From Branchiostoma lanceolatum (lineage: Eukaryota; Chordata; Leptocardii; Amphioxiformes; Branchiostomatidae), in assembly GCF_035083965.1 (NCBI RefSeq), contig NC_089723.1, positions 4,673,501 to 4,737,500 on the forward strand: a DNA stretch of 64,000 bases, read 5' to 3'. The notes beneath the pieces are model-generated. The model saw only the letters and a program-made list of their open reading frames with translations. It was not told the origin of the DNA and did no database searches. This document shows, piece by piece, positions 44,301 to 54,549 of the stretch. Numbering within the stretch: position 1 is the stretch's first letter; every line of letters begins with the position of its first letter. Both the position numbers and the translations under genes were made by a program.

Positions 44301-45994
44301 TACAATCCATCAAGAGGTTCTAAAGTTATACTGACCGCAAATATATCCTGAAACACACAGACACACACACACACAGACACGCAAACACCACAAACACACA
44401 CATACATACATACATACATACACACAAACACACAGACACACACACACACACATACACACACACACACTAATGTATGTAAAATATCAAACCAGGAACACTA
44501 AAATACTACTGATTACAGTATATAGATATCATAATATATTATAATCCTATTATATACCAGAACACTATATATTATGCATCAACATACACTATATGCTGGG
44601 GTGAGTGAGAAAAAAAGGGGGCGTTGCCAGCAGACAACTGAAGAAGTCAACGTAATAACACAGTTCAGTGATCAAGTAGAGCATGGGTGCGTGAAAGCGC
44701 CGATAGGGTTACGTGTTTAGTACTGTAAATGCAGAAATGTTCGCGGTGGTTTTATGTTTGCGGTTTTCGCGGCGACCATTTCACCGCGAACTTAAAACCA
44801 CCGCGAACACTTTTGTCCAATACTGTAGCAGTATGTGACTATAGCGCTGCCGCGAAATTAAAACCACCGCGAAAATTCCATTTTCCCCTTAGCGCGAAAT
44901 AAAACCACGCAAAGTTAAATATATTTACAGTATTCAGAGTGGCTGTTTACGTAGCTATAGATTCCTTTTATCTCGTGCACCAGACCAGCTCAGATCGTCA
45001 CTTCTGTACGATGTATTTGTCTTTCTGTCGACTTGCCTGCTCTAGAAATAAACCATGACTCAAATTCCAGAACACTGCTTCCTGGCAAAATGAAGGGACA
45101 AAACACAATAGACCGATCCTGACTGTCCATCACAATTAGGGGTTACACCAAGGAGAGCATGTCAATCAAATAGTTGCATTGTTTTATCTTTAAATTTTGC
45201 ATTTCTACATTTTTGACGGAGGTGAGTGGGGCTATGGGATCTGGCTATAAAGATGAAAAACTTTCTGGAAGAATGTTTGTTTCATCGACCAGATAAGATT
45301 GGTTTAGTGGGGCAGTATCATTTTTGAATAACAAAAAATGTGGGCGTGGTCAACAGACAATTTTTGTGAGAGTAGATAAACAGGACATAGGTGTATGAAG
45401 CGGTTTGACCTGTTCACAACCCAGGGGGACTCTTAAGTTAGGTGGCATTTTAATTTGTTTTCGAGCACATATTGTCATTTTTGCGTGCTGCATTTGTTTT
45501 TTTGTCGACTTGCCTGCTCTAAGAGTTAACAGTAAGTATGTTTCTTATGCTGTCATATTCAAATCAGCACCTGTACTGAAACCTATTGTGGTTAAGGTAC
45601 TGCTTAAGTTATTTTCGTACTGTTTACGTAAAGTTGTTTACGATGTCATAGTGGGAGAGGAGAGGCACTGAAGTAAGTTAGCAGGCCTGCTCGATTTTCA
45701 TGTTGGTGTATGTATGTAACGTATCAATTCAGTCTATCGAGTCCTGTAATAATGCTTGAGCTATTAAGGGTTAACTTTGCTATTCATTGAGTAATGAGAA
45801 ATTGACGGTTTGTGGGGAGAGTACTATTTTCGAACGACCGAAAAAGGGACGTTGTCTGTAAACACTTTGACAAAAGTGAACTTAGATTCATAATAACACA
45901 GTTCAGCCGCTTTTCGTTGCGCACCAAATCGTCCTACTGTGTGTGTGTGTGTGTGTGTGTGTCTGTGTGTGTGTGTGAATTTGTGTGTGTGTGA

Positions 45995-46080
<86 letters not shown>

Positions 46081-46287
46081 GCGTGCACAACAACCTGTAA
46101 ACAACAGGGGGCGTTGCTAAGTCATCGGGTTAATGCGACAGTTTTCTTTTTGGGGGACAGGAAGTGGGCGTTGTCAGCAGACAACGGCGCAAATTTAAAG
46201 GTGCGTCCTGCAAGAGGGAATGGTGTTTGTCTCCTTTACATTGTAATTGTCTTGTTATTTCCATGAAAAATGGAAATGTTTTTGGTG

Positions 46288-46376
<89 letters not shown>

Positions 46377-49300
46377 CTGTTTGTGTTTCCGGACTATTGT
46401 CGTCAGCATAATTCAGGAACCTCTGGATGGATTACATTGATATTTGGTATGCGGGGTTGCGAAGTCAAGGTCAATTTTGGACCCCCTGGTATGTGACCTT
46501 GGTACTGCAGCAGAACTTATTTTGTATCTTTTGACCTGGACGTGCTATAGTCTTGATTTGTTGGTGGCAGATAGCTTGTGATGTAAGGAAGAAGTGGTGT
46601 AGGTTTGGGCCCCCTGTTTGCGATGTGTAAATATCCTGTAATGTCAAACTGATGTAGGTGTCTCGTGCTAGTTTTATATGGAACATTTTGTGTAAGCTTT
46701 GATATTATACGTCCTATGGCATTGTGCTGCTGTCCAAACGTGTGACTCATAGACAGGACTCCCAAAATACAGCTAGGAGTACCCGGTAGACAATTGATTT
46801 CAAGATGACATAACATTAGATGTTTTCAGAAACAGCCAAATTTTTGCGTGAATGATATAAGGAATTTCATGTTACTGGCACTATTAAGTTTCAATTTCCC
46901 TGTTTTTGTCCAGTGATGGACTCGGATGCCATCCCGGAGACGCATGCGCCGTGGTTCTTCACACGGCTACAGGCGGCCAGAACAGAGGGACACCTGTATG
47001 ACGTCACCCTGTGTGCCGAACGAACGGAGATCCCTTGTCACCGCTTCATTCTGCTGGCCCTCTCGGACTACTTCAGGGCCATGTTCTGTGGAGGCCTCGC
47101 TGACAGTGCGAAGGAGAAGGTAAAGATAGGAGGGGTGAGTGCAGAGGCGTTACAACTGTTGGTGGACTTTGCTTACACATGTGAAATCACCATCACTAGT
47201 GACAATGTTCAGCAACTGTACGAAGCAGCCAACATGCTGCAAGTGGAGCCAGTCGAAGAAGACTGTCGAAAATTTCTCACTGACCGCTTGATCTCGAACC
47301 CTGAGACATGTTTGGGAACACTGATACTAGCAGACAAGTTGTCGTGTTCACATTTGTATGAGTTGGCGAGAAGCTGTGCCTTGAAGAGTTTTGCAAGCGT
47401 GTGTATGACTGAGGAGTTTCTTCATCTACCAGTAGACTACTTGAAAACGTATCTCTCAGATGATGGCCTTCATGCGAAGAAAGAGGAAGAAGTGCTGGAT
47501 GCAATCATGCTTTGGGTAAAACATGATCTCGAAGAAAGGCAAAGATACCTCAAGGAGCTTATCGAGTGCGTCCGTTTCTCAAACGTGGACCCAAACTATC
47601 TTGAGGACATTATGAAGACTGACAAGGTGTTTGCTGGCGTCCCCGGAATCGAGGAACTGATAAAGAATCAGTCAAAATCTCGCCACATTCAAGAACAAGA
47701 GATTCTGCTCATTGGCGGTTTGATAAAAACACGGCGGGGGTACGCCGTAAACCGGAACATGTACAGACTTGACCTACACTTTGACTGCATTGACCACGAG
47801 CCGTTGCCGCCTCCTCTACAGAACAACATGCGAAGCGCAGCTTGCGTTGTAAACAATGACGTGATTGTCACGGGCGGTCAGAACTCTCTGACTCAAGCAT
47901 GGAGGTACAGGCCATCGTTGAACTCTTGGAAAGAGCTTGCGCCCATGGGGGTAAAAAGACTGAGACATGGCATGGCAGCTCTAAACGGACAGGCGTATGT
48001 TGTCGGTGGTGAGAGGAATGACACGGAGCTTCTCAGGCTTGAAGATGTGGAGGTGTACAAAGAGACAACAAACAGTTGGGAAAAAGTAACACCACTCAAA
48101 CTGGGCGTCAGCAAATTTGGCATAGCAACGTCTTCCGAGAAAATCTACGTATTTGGTGGCGAGAGCCGTAAGACCTCAACTACAACCATCACCACCAACT
48201 GCGTTCAGTGCTATGACCCTACCGAAGATGCGTGGACGTTCGCAACACCATTGCCAGAAAGAGTGCGGTGTATTCGAGCATTCACAGTCAAGGCGAAGAT
48301 CTATTTGTTTGGCGGACAGTTGAAATGCGTCCTGTGCTACAATCCTCTGACAGACTCTTATGACAAGATAGCTGCTCCATGGATACAACCTTATTATGAT
48401 GAGTTCGGTGCGACTGTGTGCGGATCTGAGATCTATATTGTCGGTGGTTGTGATAACATGGACTATGACGGTACGACTATCCGTTCCACAGTTCGATACT
48501 GTGATGTGAGCAGTGGCATCATAAGCAAGGGTGCTTTAGCAGAGCTACCATTGCCTCTGTATTTACACAACGCTGTAACAGTGCTAAAGCGCTAAACACT
48601 CAGTTTATATTGTTTGGTATCGTAAGCACGGGTGCTTTAGCAGAGTTGCCATTGCCCCTGTATTTACACAATACTGTAACAGTACTAAAGCGCTAAACAC
48701 TCAATTTATATTGTTTGGTATCGTAAGCAAGGGTGCGTTAACAGAGTTACAATTGCCTCTGTATTTACACAACGCTATAACAGTACTAAAGCGCTAAACA
48801 CTCAATTTATATTGTTTGGTATCGTAAGCAAGGGTGCGTTAACTTAGCAGAGTTACTTTGCTTTCTATTGGGAAAACCGTTGTTAAGCTTTAACCGCTCC
48901 CGTGCTCTTACCGCCTGTGCTCAGATCACGCGCGCTCGCGCCAGATTGGACTCTCGCGATAACAGATTCAAAATGGCGCCGGAGTTTGGAAAGGTTTCTA
49001 TTACCTCTGTATTTACACAACGCATTCGCATTCACAGTCAAGGCGAAGATCTATTTGTTTGGCGGACAGTTGAAATGCGTCCTGTGCTACAATCCTCTGA
49101 CAGACTTATGACAAGATAGCTGCTCCATGGATACAACCTTATTATGATGAGTTCGGTGCGACTGTGTGCGGATCTGAGATCTATATTGTCGGTGGTTGTG
49201 ATAACATGGACTATGACGGTACGACTATCCGTTCCACAGTTCGATACTGTGATGTGAGCAGTGGCATCATAAGCAAGGGTGCTTTAGCAGAGCTACCATT

Positions 49301-51915
49301 GCCTCTGTATTTACACAACGCTGTAACAGTGCTAAAGCGCTAAACACTCAGTTTATATTGTTTGGTATCGTAAGCACGGGTGCTTTAGCAGAGTTGCCAT
49401 TGCCCCTGTATTTACACAATACTGTAACAGTACTAAAGCGCTAAACACTCAATTTATATTGTTTGGTATCGTAAGCAAGGGTGCGTTAACAGAGTTACAA
49501 TTGCCTCTGTATTTACACAACGCTATAACAGTACTAAAGCGCTAAACACTCAATTTATATTGTTTGTTATCGTAAGCAAGGGTGCGTTAACTTAGCAGAG
49601 TTACTTTGCTTTCTATTGGGAAAACCGTTGTTAAGCTTTAACCGCTCCCGTGCTCTTACCGCCTGTGCTCAGATCACGCGCGCTCGCGCCAGATTGGACT
49701 CTCGCGATAACAGATTCAAAATGGCGCCGGAGTTTGGAAAGGTTTCTATTACCTCTGTATTTACACAACGCTGTAACAGTGCTGATGCACTAAACACTCA
49801 CAAAAAAGGCACCCCTGCATTGTATACATAGGAAAATATATCTAAAAATGTCTAGACGTTAGAAATTCTTCCAATGATTCTAAAAGCTCATGATCCCATA
49901 CTATACACTCTTGTATCAGGTAGATTAGCCTAATAGAACTGTAGTTAGTACCAGTAGATGCCATACTTTGTACCTTGTACAATTGCTGTAAATTGGACTT
50001 AAGTATATATAATGACTAATGAGTTATCACACAGTTGTGGCTTCACATACATGTAGATCTCACTTGTAAATATAAGGTAACAGATACTTTTGTTACCAAG
50101 TTGTAACTTGTTATCTCAGGCCATGGGTCTTTTGATACTCACTAGAAAAGGGTGTAGTATGACATTGGATGGAGCATATATATGATTAGGGCAATCACTA
50201 AGCTCAGAATTGGCTGTCATAAATTAAGTATAGAAACGGGGAGATTTCAAAAACTTCCTATCGACCAGAGGGTATGTCCATTTTGTCCAGAGGTAGTTGA
50301 AGACGAATATCACTTTTTGATGGTATGTCCCAAATATTTTGATATACGTAATTCACTATACTCAATGCTATCGTCGGATCTACCAGGATTTATCTCAATG
50401 GACTTGAATAGCAAATTTAAGTACATAATGAAATGTGACAACCCATGCATGGTATACATTGGGAAGTATATCAAAGAATGTCTAGACCTTGGAAACTCCT
50501 CCAATGATTGTAAAATCCCATTATCATCCCATACTACTACACCATATTGGATAAGATAGACTGATTAGCCTAATAGAATGTTATCCATGTACCAGTGAAT
50601 GCCATACTTTGTACCTTGTACAATTGTTGTGCAATAAAGTTATTATGGTGACTTCACAATGTTACTGAATACAAAGCCAGTTGTACCTCACATAAATGTG
50701 TATGTGAACTTCACATACACATTTATGTGAGGTACAACTGGCTTTGTATTCAGTAACATTTCTTATAACATTTGCATAAACCGCAAGTGTTGGTAACTAA
50801 GGTAACGTTTTTTTACCTACACTTGCGGTAACGTTATATGCAAATGTTATAAGAGATGTTACTAAATTAAACGTTTAACCATATACTGTATATTGTTTTA
50901 AAACGCTTGTCAAATAGTTTCATATATCATATATTCACATATATTAAAGATATATTAAAGTTATGCGAGTTTTCAAAATGATTTTGAGTGACCAATGCTT
51001 CCACAAGTTAGTAATTTCGTATGTAACGTTACATCATACATGTAGGTTGAAAAACATACCCCTTCTTTTCCATGAAAGTTATCACGAAATTGTCTAGGCG
51101 CTTTACATAGCTTGGATTCGCTCCAAGGCGACAGTAAGTGGTCCTGGCACTTACGATATACCTTCAACCCCGCCAGCTAGTTGGCAGGCCGGGTGAATTG
51201 GGTTCATATCGACTGTCCCAAGTTCATTACGGGAAATGGCTTGCCCTTCTGTCTGCTCGTTAAATATTCATGCCTGACATAAAGATAGGTTCATCTTATC
51301 TGCCGAACTGTCGCTCTTACGGTGGCAGCTGTGGTTAAAGTGTGGCAGGTGGGATAATCGTAGTGGTGCTGCAATATAACAGTTTACTCAATGACACTTT
51401 TTAGTGGTTTATTGTAGAATTTTGGGTTTGCGTAGCAAAACCTTTTGTTGGATCTGTTGGCATGTGTGGTGGCCGCCATCTTGATTTTGTGACGTCGCAG
51501 GGTAGCCATACCATTTCATTGGGAGGGTTGTTTTGGGGGTCGCTAGCGTTCTCTCTATTTTTTGACAAATCGGCACACAACTATCACACATTCAACTCAA
51601 ACAAAAAGAAAAAATCAATAACAATTTACATTTATAGAAACACCCCGTAACCACTTAACTAACATAGCAAACCTGAAGTATATGTACCACAAATACTTAA
51701 CTCTAGTTAAATACTGTTTTAAGAAGGAAATGCCCAACAAGTTGTACATGATGTATCCTGGAAACTACATATATAAGTTGTTGATATATGCTAACCTTCT
51801 TTCCGTCCTTCCTCGGGCTGAACTCTGTCTCTTCCTCGACGAATTTCCGCAGCATGGACTGGATCTTCCGCATGCCCTTCGTCACCTCGTTTCCGTCCAG
51901 ACTGGCGGCCGACAT
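38349..51915 (-). CDS. Pentameric ligand-gated ion channel lacking the Cys-loop cysteines
   Basis: Exons in order: 51915-51796, 44072-43944, 43525-43337, 43210-43111, 42814-42657, 42003-41848, 40070-39889, 38376-38349. All phases agree (353 residues, near the length of bacterial homologues). Extracellular strands include VAVHIRCFIVQVGQID, WDPRIVFFNA and FPFDHQELKI. The proline of the loop is kept, but the two canonical cysteines are Val and Leu. Pre-M1 reads NVTRRW. M1 spans YYFWNIFVIM and the next exon's FLILLLTFSSFAL. M2 is about RLDVTLTLLLTSVAFKLVLA, followed by QRLP and SYLTLLD. M3 begins DIYILAVL and M4 is near SSVVLGVLVVL. The M3-M4 loop is only about ten residues. The first exon starts with ATG directly after an acceptor-like AG and shows no signal peptide, so an upstream exon is probably missing. 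Ligand and ion selectivity cannot be read. The last, 28-base exon is the weakest part. Confidence 0.82.
38480..38965. repeat. Diverged tandem duplication, period about 240 bp
   Basis: GCATCAGTGCAAC, CTACAACC, TTTTTCCAGCAAC and GGCTACGTC occur in order near 38500-38600 and 38735-38835. TTTCTGTGGCATCTG and TTACGTTT-like words follow in both. It lies in the last intron of the channel gene. Confidence 0.6.
39560..39875. repeat. Dispersed repeat with CA/GT tract (family M), copy 1
   Basis: Contains TCTGCTGCAGTACCAAGGTC, CAAATATCATCATAATCCAT, a short CACAGACAGACAG tract and CTCCATTTTTCATGGAG. Related copies are at 44205-44470, 46262-46540 (inverted) and about 53405-53570. Confidence 0.7.
39990..41425 (-). 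repeat. Tandem array of ten M3-exon/intron units inside the channel gene
   Basis: Ten units, each holding the end of an intron, an AG acceptor and about 95 bases of the M3 exon (DIYILAVLTVQ to TNKDVARL). Equivalent exon starts (minus) are 40070, 40218, 40378, 40527, 40675, 40825, 40975, 41124, 41271 and 41419; spacings are 147-150, with one of 160. Only the unit at 40070 continues into M4 and a donor. The others run into GATCCTTTGCTCATACTTCT-type intron sequence without a GT donor. Reading frame stays open across about six units (40933-40046). Confidence 0.9.
42121..42390 (+). repeat. tRNA-derived SINE
   Basis: GTCCCTATAGTTCAACTGGT matches a tRNA A box and GGGTTCAATCCGGG a B box, about 75 bases apart, closed by GGAC pairing with the 5' GTCC. 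A non-tRNA tail follows (TTTCAGAAGGGACG, CTCAAGCACGTTAAAGAGGA). It is in an intron of the channel gene. Confidence 0.6.
44073..44720. repeat. Repeat family M copy 2 with CA microsatellite
   Basis: The family M body (TCTGCTGCAGTACAAAGGTC) lies at 44205-44335, followed by a (CA)n-rich tract at 44345-44467. The region is the 3' part of the channel's 7.7-kb first intron. Confidence 0.7.
44721..44932. mobile_element. TACTGTAAATGCAG MITE, copy 4
   Basis: TACTGTAAATGCAGAAATGT to ATATTTACAGTA with the usual internal inverted GCGGTGGTTT words. Confidence 0.85.
44933..45936. other. Intronic/5' flanking region, nothing recognised
   Basis: Upstream of the kelch gene and inside the channel intron. A weak duplication is visible: TCTTTCTGTCGACTTGCCTGC near 45020 resembles TTTTTTGTCGACTTGCCTGC near 45495. 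Confidence 0.4.
45937..46378. repeat. Two long GT microsatellites
   Basis: (GT)n at about 45937-46085, with minor interruptions, and again at 46290-46375. The second belongs to the inverted family M copy at 46262-46540 (CCATGAAAAATGGAAATG, CTGGATGGATTACATTGATA). Confidence 0.9.
46916..48595 (+). CDS. Kelch-like BTB-BACK-Kelch protein, nested in the channel intron
   Basis: A single coding exon for 559 residues, with ATG at 46916 (MDSDAIPETHAPWF) three bases after a pyrimidine-rich AG acceptor, so a 5' UTR exon is likely upstream. The BTB domain (about 15-130) contains LYDVTLCAERTEIPCHRFIL and ALSDYFRAMFCGG. The BACK domain (about 135-240) contains EEVLDAIMLWVKHD. Five to six kelch repeats (about 265-555) are marked by GG pairs (LIGGL, VTGGQ, VVGGE, FGGE, FGGQ, VGGC) with spaced Tyr and Trp. 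Such proteins usually act as CUL3 ubiquitin-ligase substrate adaptors. The substrate is unknown, and I cannot assign a specific KLHL orthologue. The gene lies wholly within the first intron of the channel on the opposite strand. Its last 300 or so coding bases are duplicated downstream. Confidence 0.92.
   Translation: MDSDAIPETHAPWFFTRLQAARTEGHLYDVTLCAERTEIPCHRFILLALSDYFRAMFCGGLADSAKEKVKIGGVSAEALQLLVDFAYTCEITITSDNVQQLYEAANMLQVEPVEEDCRKFLTDRLISNPETCLGTLILADKLSCSHLYELARSCALKSFASVCMTEEFLHLPVDYLKTYLSDDGLHAKKEEEVLDAIMLWVKHDLEERQRYLKELIECVRFSNVDPNYLEDIMKTDKVFAGVPGIEELIKNQSKSRHIQEQEILLIGGLIKTRRGYAVNRNMYRLDLHFDCIDHEPLPPPLQNNMRSAACVVNNDVIVTGGQNSLTQAWRYRPSLNSWKELAPMGVKRLRHGMAALNGQAYVVGGERNDTELLRLEDVEVYKETTNSWEKVTPLKLGVSKFGIATSSEKIYVFGGESRKTSTTTITTNCVQCYDPTEDAWTFATPLPERVRCIRAFTVKAKIYLFGGQLKCVLCYNPLTDSYDKIAAPWIQPYYDEFGATVCGSEIYIVGGCDNMDYDGTTIRSTVRYCDVSSGIISKGALAELPLPLYLHNAVTVLKR
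48530..48860 (+). repeat. Tandem repeats of the kelch gene tail (about 100 bp)
   Basis: The unit runs from GCTTTAGCAGAGCTACC through the last codons (GTGCTAAAGCGCTAA) and the 3' UTR words TTTATATTGTTTGGTATCGT. It recurs near 48631 and 48731, with a truncated fourth copy near 48835. The stop codon itself is repeated. Confidence 0.85.
49028..49777 (+). pseudogene. 750-bp tandem duplicate of the kelch gene 3' end
   Basis: Starting at GCATTCACAGTCAAGGCG, it repeats 48278-49027 almost base for base, including the tail repeats and the 3' flank. The copy has lost two bases (GACAGACTCTTATG becomes GACAGACTTATG), so its frame is shifted, and it lacks the BTB and BACK domains. The near identity of coding and non-coding parts implies a recent event. 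Confidence 0.88.
49815..49995 (+). mobile_element. LINE 3' end fragment
   Basis: Similar to 50465-50640 (TGTCTAGAC, AATTCTTCCAATGATT, GATTAGCCTAATAGAA, CCATACTTTGTACCTTGTAC), the 3' region of the LINE-like fragment at 50182. Confidence 0.6.
50182..50645 (+). mobile_element. 3' fragment of a non-LTR retrotransposon
   Basis: An open frame of about 125 residues (50182-50559) has the typical C-terminal segment of LINE polyproteins: LRIGCHKLSIETGRF, then a CPFC...YHFLMVCP zinc-knuckle-like motif. An AT-rich 3' region with GCAATAAAG follows. The reverse transcriptase is absent. It lies in the channel's first intron. Confidence 0.7.
50658..50760. repeat. Perfect 103-bp palindrome
   Basis: Two 51-base arms (50658-50708 and 50710-50760) are exact reverse complements around a single C. 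The arm starts AATGTTACTGAATACAAAGC. It is followed directly by a second, imperfect hairpin to 50862. Confidence 0.95.
50761..50862. repeat. Second inverted repeat beside the palindrome
   Basis: TCTTATAACATTTGCATAAA and ACCGCAAGTGT are mirrored by ACACTTGCGGT and ATATGCAAATGTTATAAGA, with a spacer containing a T-run. The right flank GATGTTAC also mirrors GTAACATT at 50753. Confidence 0.8.
50863..51795. other. 5' part of the channel's first intron
   Basis: No exon or known repeat was recognised. GCCGCCATCTTG near 51470 is weakly similar to a stretch near 28920. Confidence 0.35.
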
Positions 51916-53605
51916 CTATGAGGAAAAAAGACACAGAAAATAGTTGGTTGTTGCACCCCTTGTACTAGAACCTTGTACTAACTTGTACTGCTGTTTTCTT
52001 TCAGAAATGCAGACTAGCTGACCACGCTGAAAAATCGAGACGTTGTGATCACACTAAATACTTCTCTTCTTCTCTTCTCTCTCCCATAACTTAGTCAGCC
52101 GTTTTACTAAAAACTATTCACAAGTTAACACAACATTGTCTCCAAACGTTTTGAGAATTAGAGTATTGTAAGTAAATGTCTTTGTTGAAAGGGGATGTTA
52201 GTCGATAGACATGTTCATAGGTTGCCTACACTTTCGGCTGCGATTTGCCCGTCTCACAGCCAGGCCTATCCAAGGCAGAGTTTTGCCAAATAGAAGTTAT
52301 TTAAGCAACTGGATATGATATTGGACTGAAAATGGGTTACCAAAATCATATCCAGTTGCTTGAGTAATTGGTATCTGGCGTGTCTATACATGAATGTCTA
52401 ACCTTTATTGACGTATCAAGGCAGGGTTCGCTGCAAGGTTTCCGCCCTTCGGATGTATATATCCAACTCAAGCTGGTGGGACTGTACGAAAACACGAACC
52501 CTCAACCTACAGAGACCGGTGTTTGGTCGTTAATCCCACAAGTGTAGGATTGGGAGCTACCAACATTTGTTGTTCATATGACTTCAGAACTTTCCACGCT
52601 AGTGACTCCTACACGTAACTTTGTTTTGACCTTTCATATTTTTGCGATCTCTATTTGTCAATTGTTCCTTTCTTGATATGAATAGGATATAGAGTTAACC
52701 AGATTTCTTAACGAAAATAGCCAAAGCATTATTAGTTTGTTCCATTGACCAGTGTGTACACCGTATATTCAAGATTTTTTTCAAGGGTTCTTTTCTATCA
52801 GCAGACCAAATGGTCATGTAACAAATGACCTGATTGGTCCACGAGAATACAACGTTGAAATACTGCATGCATGACGTTTAAAACCTCGAGTTGACAGTTT
52901 TAAACTTCTTCCAGATATACCAAGCAAACTTCACAAATAGAACGTCCTGTACACCTGTGGTTCCAATTCACCTGTTCAGGAAACAATCAAACATATTTTA
53001 TATGGCCACCGGGTCATTATTTCCTAACAGATATAGGTTGTGCGCGTAGCCAATCAAAAATAGTTTCTCATGTTGACTGGTAATGTTTGCCTGTTAAAGG
53101 ACCAGAACAGGATGTGAAACGAACCTTGATTGGTACGATTTACTCTTGGTTTTTGACACCAGGATCTACCGACCCATTTGTTGTGAGGAAAGTCAAGCTC
53201 TGACACCCGGAAAGTATCGACCGTCTAGTGTTCATTCGAAACTTACTACCCGTCACATCGGCAGAATATGTATATATATTATTGAATATTCTCACTATTT
53301 ATAACTTCTGACAATAGAAAGTATTTCAAATTTGATGATTTCTCCCACAAGAACAGACTTCTGCACTCTACAGCGTGCGTCTATCCAAGTACGTGTCATT
53401 CTCTACAACATAGAGAAGTACTAAGGGACCCAAAATCATTTCAAGGTCTCAAGAAGACCTATCCACATACCAAGTATCAAGACAATCCATCCAGGCATCC
53501 ATGGCTTATCGTGCTAACAGACGGAAGGAAAAACACACAAACACACGAACGCTCCCCCCAAAATCGACAGATGCAGAAATTAATCAGCGTTAGTGGGAGA
53601 GAACA
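51916..53605. other. Upstream of the channel first recognised exon
   Basis: A missing signal-peptide exon and the promoter of the channel should lie here or farther right; I could not identify them. A family M fragment is at about 53405-53570 (CCAAGTATCAAGACAATCCA, AAACACACAAACACACG). Confidence 0.35.
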
Positions 53606-53819
53606 TACTGTAAATGCAGAAATGTTCGCGGGGATTTAATTTCGTGGTAAGGAGAAAATAGAGGGTTCGCGGTGGCTTTGAGTTCGCGTTTGAAACAATA
53701 GAAGCACTACGGTCACACAATGGAACGGCTTTTCGCGGTGGGCTTAAGTTCGCGGTAAAGAGTTCACCGCGAAAACTGCGATCATAAAACAACCGCGAAC
53801 ATTTCTGCATTTACAGTAT
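53606..53819. mobile_element. TACTGTAAATGCAG MITE, copy 5
   Basis: TACTGTAAATGCAGAAATGT to TTTCTGCATTTACAGTA, near complete. Confidence 0.85.
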
Positions 53820-54022
53820 ATTAATACCAGACCGTTTAACCTCGCTGCGAGGTCGTTTGCCTGTAACATTGATGTCTATTGACCTGGTCTCCATAGCAAC
53901 GGGTAAATCTCGTGTCAAGATTGAACGACTTCATTTCGTATTTGTCACGGAAGAGCCACAAGTTTGATAAACAGTTAGGAGAGGGATGTTCTTCGAGTCT
54001 GAGTTTTAAATTGCAGGCAAAT

Positions 54023-54110
54023 TACTGTAAATGCAGAAATGTTCGCGGTGGTTTTATGTTCGCGGTGAACTTTCAGCGCGAACTTAAGACTAACGCAACA
54101 CTTTTGCCCA
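54023..54110. mobile_element. TACTGTAAATGCAG MITE, partial copy 6
   Basis: Only the left half is present, starting TACTGTAAATGCAGAAATGT. Confidence 0.75.
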
Positions 54111-54222
54111 CCTATGACTGAATATCTGAATATCGAAATATGTAAAAGGGTTGTACAAGAAATGTTGGCCACTTGTATGACACAGTAAGCTTTAGTAAGC
54201 GTATGTTATGTCACGGATCTTT

Positions 54223-54549
54223 GTATCACACTTAAAAAAACATTGAAGAAGTTAGCTTTGTCTGGAGTTTATCTTAAAGCCAGTCCCTTTCTGGGCACCG
54301 CGTATCTGCTTGGAGAACACGAGTCGCACTAATCGTTAGTAGTCACGGAAGAATCTTACCGTCTATGTTTGGAGCACAGCGACTCAGCCTGTATCACACT
54401 TATAAAACCATTGAAAAAGCCAGCTTCGTCGAGAGTTTATTTTAAAAGCTAGATCCTTTCTGGGCACCGCGTATCTGCTTGGAGAAGTCGCACTAATCGT
54501 TAGTAATCACGGAAGAATCTTACCGTCTATGTTTGGAGCACAGCGGCTC
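54223..54549. repeat. Two-copy tandem duplication, period 168 bp
   Basis: GTATCACACTT, TTTCTGGGCACCGCGTATCT, TCGCACTAATCGTTAGTA and CTATGTTTGGAGCACAGCG occur in both copies. No coding signal. Confidence 0.85.

Noticed and set aside
45824..46266. Long His/Thr and Val/Cys open frames
   Set aside because: These are translations of (GT)n microsatellites.
49028..49330. Second functional kelch gene
   Set aside because: It lacks the BTB and BACK domains, and a 2-base deletion shifts the frame; it is a tandem 3' fragment.
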